From the NCBI GenBank assembly GCA_947247005.1, contig OX365947.1:30584760-30648759 (forward strand): a stretch of DNA of 64,000 nucleotides. The letters are read 5' to 3'. The translations under genes were made by a program, and so were the position numbers. The DNA comes from Spisula solida (lineage: Eukaryota; Mollusca; Bivalvia; Venerida; Mactridae). Under the pieces are notes generated by a model that saw nothing but the letters and a program-made list of their open reading frames with translations, was not told the origin of the DNA and did no database searches. Positions 56,201 through 62,200 of the stretch are shown here, one piece after another (the stretch's first letter is position 1; every line of letters begins with the position of its first letter).

Positions 56201-59200
56201 AAATATAACTGATACAATCACCTTTGATAGTTATACAAACCTTTGTTTCACCAAATTGTTTTAGAGTATAAATAGATTTCTGTATTTATTTTTATTCTTT
56301 TATCAATGATACAGTTGTACCTATGAAAATGTCATTGAGAAGAAATATGTAACACGTGTATATTACCAAACATTCTAACATAGCACGTGAGATCTGCAAT
56401 GACAAATGACGTAATGGTGATGGTAACGATCCTAGGAAAGAAAGTAGTTTGACATCAACCTGTCTTGTGCTATAAATGGCAGAGCATTGGCGATGTTAGA
56501 ATCAGAATAATAAATAAGAAGCTGTGCTTTGTTGTGTTATAAAATATAGGCACTCGTTTGAATGCTTACAATAAATCACTCTTGCTACGCACTCTTGATT
56601 TAATTACTAGACATCCAAACATGTGCCTATATTTAATTACGCAACAAAGCACAGCTACGTATTATTATTTCTTAAGTGAAATTGACTGTCATAAAAATCC
56701 TTTCAGGTAACGGTTTATAAAAGTTTGTGATGTTTATGATGCAACAGGCCTGTGATTCTTCCACCTTTAGGCTGATTTCTTCATTTGAAACAAAAGGGTT
56801 CAGGGGTGGTTACTTCAATATTGATCTTACTTGACTTAAGGATAAGGACAACCAATCAGGTCTTACCATATTAAACTCTTGGTCAGTAACAAGCGATATG
56901 ATTGGCTATGCTTATACTTAAAATGAATAAGATCAATATTGAATATCACCCCAGATTCAATCTGACCTACTCTAGATTTATGTTTTTTTAGCCTTTTTTG
57001 CTCGTGGAGCAATCACAGGCCTGTTTCTATAGTAACTACTAACTAGGGTATAGATGATATATTGTTGTTGAGGACTCATAATAAGTCTTGATATTTTTTC
57101 AGGAACAGGGGCTGGCTTCGTTGATGAAGAGTTCTTCATACGCTCGTTTGAAGATGTACAGAAGGTCCAGGTATGTTAAATACGAACTATAAACTATAAG
57201 TAACACAAAACACATACTATCTGTCGAAGTCACAGCTGACTGGACAATCTGGCAGGGAAAAAAATGACTACGCACATAAGGCTGATACAGTCAAACACAA
57301 ACAGACAACAACATGGTAAACCCTTAATGTCTGTGGCTGCCTCTTGACATATATTTAATCTTAAATGATATAAATCTGAATTACTTCTTTCTCAGAATGT
57401 TACATTAATGGTATTATTTGTGCAATAAGTTATATTTCTAGCTTATACTTGCCGGTCAGGTATAGTTAACCTATAGGTAGTAACAGATTCCTTCAAAACC
57501 AGGCACATTCGTTAACTCTTTAAATGTAAACTGTTTACTAGTATTTGCTGCACAAGAAAGAATGCACTTTTCTGCAGAAAACAAAAGTTATTTGATGAAA
57601 AAATTCAAAGAATTGACAAAGTTATGGTCATTTGAAGTTTGGTAAGCTGAATTTTAACAACAGAACAATGTTTGAAACAGAGTTCTATTGTAGGGATGTG
57701 TGCTAAATGGTACCCGAAACTGACTTGTGATTCATTTTCAGTTCCTCTCAATTACAACCTTATAGAACCTGTCAGCCACATACAAACTAAATCATCTTCA
57801 TAGTGTGTAGTGCACCACATATCTGGTCACAATATCCTGAAGAATCTCATGTAGAAATCTCGGCTCAACTTGAGATTTTTGTCAAATCAGAGTCTGACTT
57901 TTAGATATTTCAGAAGTTGTTGATCTTGACATTTTACTGTAATAAACTCAGAATAATGTGTCTGTTTTGTGATGCCATTTTGAATGCAGCCTTCCAGGAA
58001 AATGAAAATATGTGAGATGAGAATTAGCTCAAATTGAGATCCTTCCGCAGATCAGGACCTACACATGATCTCCTAAAGTATCTCAATTTGAGCTAAATCT
58101 CATCTCAAACATTATCATTTGTCTTTGAGGTAATTTCACAAGACAGAAACATTATTCACAGCTTATTTATTTAAAAGTAACATTTTAAGAGCTTGAATTT
58201 AAGACTGAACTCCAAATTGGCATTACAAGGCAGAAACATTATTCTAAGCCTATTACAGTAAAATTTGAGTTGAGATTTCTACTTAAGATGCTAAATGGGA
58301 GATCGGGCCTGATGGGTCCATATAGTCAGAATACTGAGTATTCATTTGTTTATGGTTCTACTGATAGAATAGTTGATTTAACTTGATTACATGAATGGTT
58401 TTGCTTATTTTAGATATTTTCTGCACGAGATGTGACAGACCATCTAACAAAGTGTAGAGACACACTCGGTGATACGAACATAGCCTGGGAGAAACGGGTC
58501 GAGGCTGTAAGTATTTCAAACATCTCACATAGACATGTTGTCAGACTTCAGGAATGTTAATGTCAACTTGTCAAACATTCAGACCTTCAAAGTCTGAAAA
58601 CATGTCGGAAAATCAATCTGTTATACCTGATAGACCATGACAAAGATATAGAGTGCCGATATATAAAAATGTGCCAGGCATTCTGAGTGATTTCTGGTGG
58701 TTATCTGTTGGTAGGAATCAGGTTTTATCAGACATGGCTGTAGGAGTGACCATCTTATGGTTATTTTATGCTCTGGCATCTACTGGTGCGGGAGGCATAT
58801 AGTGATTATCCTGTTTGTCCGTCTGTTCCATTGAAAAAGTTAACCAAAACTTTCAAGTTGTTAAAACTCAAATATTTTCAAAGTCAATCAAGACATTGGT
58901 TTCAAACTTGGCAAATTTGTTTACCATCATAAACACCTTACATTGTCAATGACATGTAACACTATCCAACATTTTAACAGAATTATTGCCCCTGATTGAC
59001 TTAGCTAGTTATCATGGACAAGGTTTCCACCAGGCATAAGTCTTTATTGAATGTAGTCTAGCTTATATCCATCTCTAACATTTATAAAAACCTTCATGTG
59101 TCGGAGGATATCTTGCCACTAAACACGGCGGCAAATTTACGCCTTTACATCATACTGAGTGCATTTTAGTAGAGATGGTGTTCTGTTCTGTTCAGTTGTT

Positions 59201-62200
59201 ATTTCTTAATTAGCTGTGCACATTTTGACAAATATTTAATCTGTTTTTCAGTGTAAGACATTACGAGGAATAATGGTCTCCGGGGCATCTGAGTATGACG
59301 ATTTTTTCCCATTCTTACGAACATTAGAACCGTGTTTTACGAATTGTGTAAAGGACCTTAGATCACAGGTAGTGAGAGAGGGATGTATCTCAATTGCGTA
59401 CGTACAACAAGAAATCTTTCTTCACCTTCTAGTTACTTAATATACTACAGGGTGTTAAAAAAGTTTGTTCTTAATATTAAAGTTTCAATAGTTTATTTTT
59501 CTGATGTCAGAAGAAAATAAAATTTTCAGTTTTAAATCCAGGGGTTCTACCATTGGTCTTATCTTACTGGCATTAAATGAAGCTATAAGGGTAAGAAATT
59601 AACTTATTCACAGCGTACATAATTCAAATGAAATTTAGAATGAATTTAAATTTTAAGAACAAACTTTTTTAACACCCTGTAACATTTGAGATTTCCGTCA
59701 GATTCATGAAATACTAACAGTCGAAATTGTCTTTGTCACTTGTTATGCTATTCTCGTTATTATTAACATTCAGTTTGTTCTGGCTCCAATATGGTTTTTT
59801 ATAAAAAATAATTGATTTTATTAAGCTTACACAAATATAGTGGAATGATAATTTAAAATATAAAATTAATGATCCCAATAGAATATTTTTTTTTAAAATG
59901 ACCAAAATTTTCACTTTCATTTACTGTATAGCGGGTATATTTCATGGAGGTCTAATTTTCGCTATATTCGCGGTCAACATCGATAGCGCGAAATCTAAAC
60001 CCAGCGAAATATTCACCTCGTAAATATACAAATTTTACAAAGGGAGACAATTCATGATATAAAACCAACGTTGACCCAATGACTTTGCAAGAAGTATGTC
60101 GGTTAAGTAAAATACGACAATAAGACTTGGACTTATAATAAATTACAAAATGTAATTCGAAATTAGATCTTTGTAAAACGTGTGTAAACTATATGCATGT
60201 GTATCAAATATCATACGTGCATCATGTTTTCACAACGTTAAAAGGTGTTAATTATAAGCAGGTGCATCAAATGTGTTAATTCAACGATTTTGTTTGCAAA
60301 ACGTTTAAATGTTTGCCGAAAAAGTATTTGTTTGTGTACATTTTCTTAACTCGGCCATCGAACACCTGTACTGTATTATTACAAACCGTTTAAAATAACA
60401 ATCGAAACGCAACGAGCGATTTATGAACAAAATAAATAAGCTTACTGTGTAATTTGTAAATCCCGAAAATCGTTTATAAATCAACAAATTTGGAAGGACA
60501 GACGCCCTTTTATGTTATACTGGTGGGGAGCATAAATAAATCATGGACAGGGGGGTTATATAGTCTCAGTATAAATACGGCTGACTTCTCTGTATACAAA
60601 AGAGTTTCCCTATGTGCCCCAACCAAAATAACTCAGACGCAGCATGTGTGCACACTGTGTTGAGAAAATGACGTAATATATTCCGGCATATTGGAAGTTC
60701 TGGTACTGGTAGTATACTAGTTTTCTTGCAGTCTCGCGAAATACGGCACTACACAAACAACTGTGTGTAATACTGCCCTACATAACTACACACACAGTGA
60801 TATACAGTATGTTTGTTTATAGCAAGTTGACTTTATTTTCAGATATTATTCACAGCGTTTAGGTTCAAAGTTTGACCACAGTGCTGAGACCTTATTGCCT
60901 ACTTTGATGAGTCTGATTCCAAACAGTGCCAAAGTGATGTCCACATCTGGCATAGTCTGTATAAGATTTATTCTTCAGGTAAGTCTAGATAAAATACGGT
61001 CACACGTCACACACAAAGGATTTTTACATCTGACAAAAACTGCTGAAAGTCTTGTTCATTTCAAAAAACATTGATTTAGTTTTTGTGCCCCCCCCCCCCA
61101 CCGAATATGTGGGGGGTAGGGTTTGCGTTTTTCTTTGCTATCATTAGTTAGTGATTAAATGAAGGGGTGTAAACTTGCATGTAAGCAATATGACCACAAG
61201 ACCCGCACATGACTGAAATTCTATAATTTACCGATAATTGCATAAATATGTCAATATGACGCCACCCAGCACGGTGTAATGTGTACACATTTACTGGGTG
61301 ACATTAGCGACGGTGTGTAAGGTAATAACGGGGGCACAGTGGGGGCGATTAAACGAGTAACTGGCATTGTTTTCGTACAATACGACGTCCGTAATTCGGG
61401 TTAGATGGTATTTGACATAAGTGTTGGAGACCACTGACTACTCACGAAATGTTTCTCTGTTTTTATTTCATAGGTATAAAATATCAAACGATATATCAGA
61501 TATCAATCATTCTGTATCGATACAAATATCGTATCGATCATTTTAATCGATACTCAGCCCTAGTGCCACTGGGAAGTGGGGGCGTATAGACTTGCCCTTG
61601 TTGACATTAATTTCTATGGGGGGGGGGGACAAATCTACCATGATTTTGGGGGTCTGCCTAGACAATTTTTATATCAAAGTCAATATGTTTATAATTGTTC
61701 TAGGCAGGGAAGTAACTGTATTATGACTGTATTGTTGTGATCCAGCAGATTTTCAGGCCATAATTTTCTACTAATATTATAGATGGAATATTCCCTCAAA
61801 GCCAGAGGTCCTTGTCGAATTAGGCATGGATAAAACTGAATGGCCAAGCACAACCACTGTCTCAGTTGAACACACTGCAAGTTTTATCCCTGGTTTTAAA
61901 CGTCCATTGTAATGTATCTCTGTTATAAGCAAACTATTGTTTAAAGTTACATGTTTTCTATTTTCCAGTACACATATACTTCACGCCTCATTCCAGTCAT
62001 TACAAACAATTTCTCATCTAAAGCCAGTATCATACGAAGGTTTGTACTTTATATATATAACACTTTCTGTAATATCAAACATAGGTGCCTCATTATGATT
62101 TTGTTATAATTATACCTATTGCTATCTGTAGTGTTGACGTGTTATAGCTATTTTTGGTGTATAAATAAATATTTTGGTCTAAGGGAGACAATTTAACTCT

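Larger units (their letters stand above)
50327..57102. other. Introns 7-8, unassigned parts
   Basis: Apart from exon 8 and the listed repeats, I see no exon. 54933-55833 includes a segment near 55470-55680 with a CCGT-like start, possibly a very decayed repeat. Confidence 0.45.

Noticed and set aside
59380..59385. Exon 11 donor candidate around the gtagtg after the DLRSQ codons (at about 59369)
   Set aside because: Reading through preserves VVREGCISI and leads to a donor whose phase fits exon 12; stopping there would remove a conserved helix.
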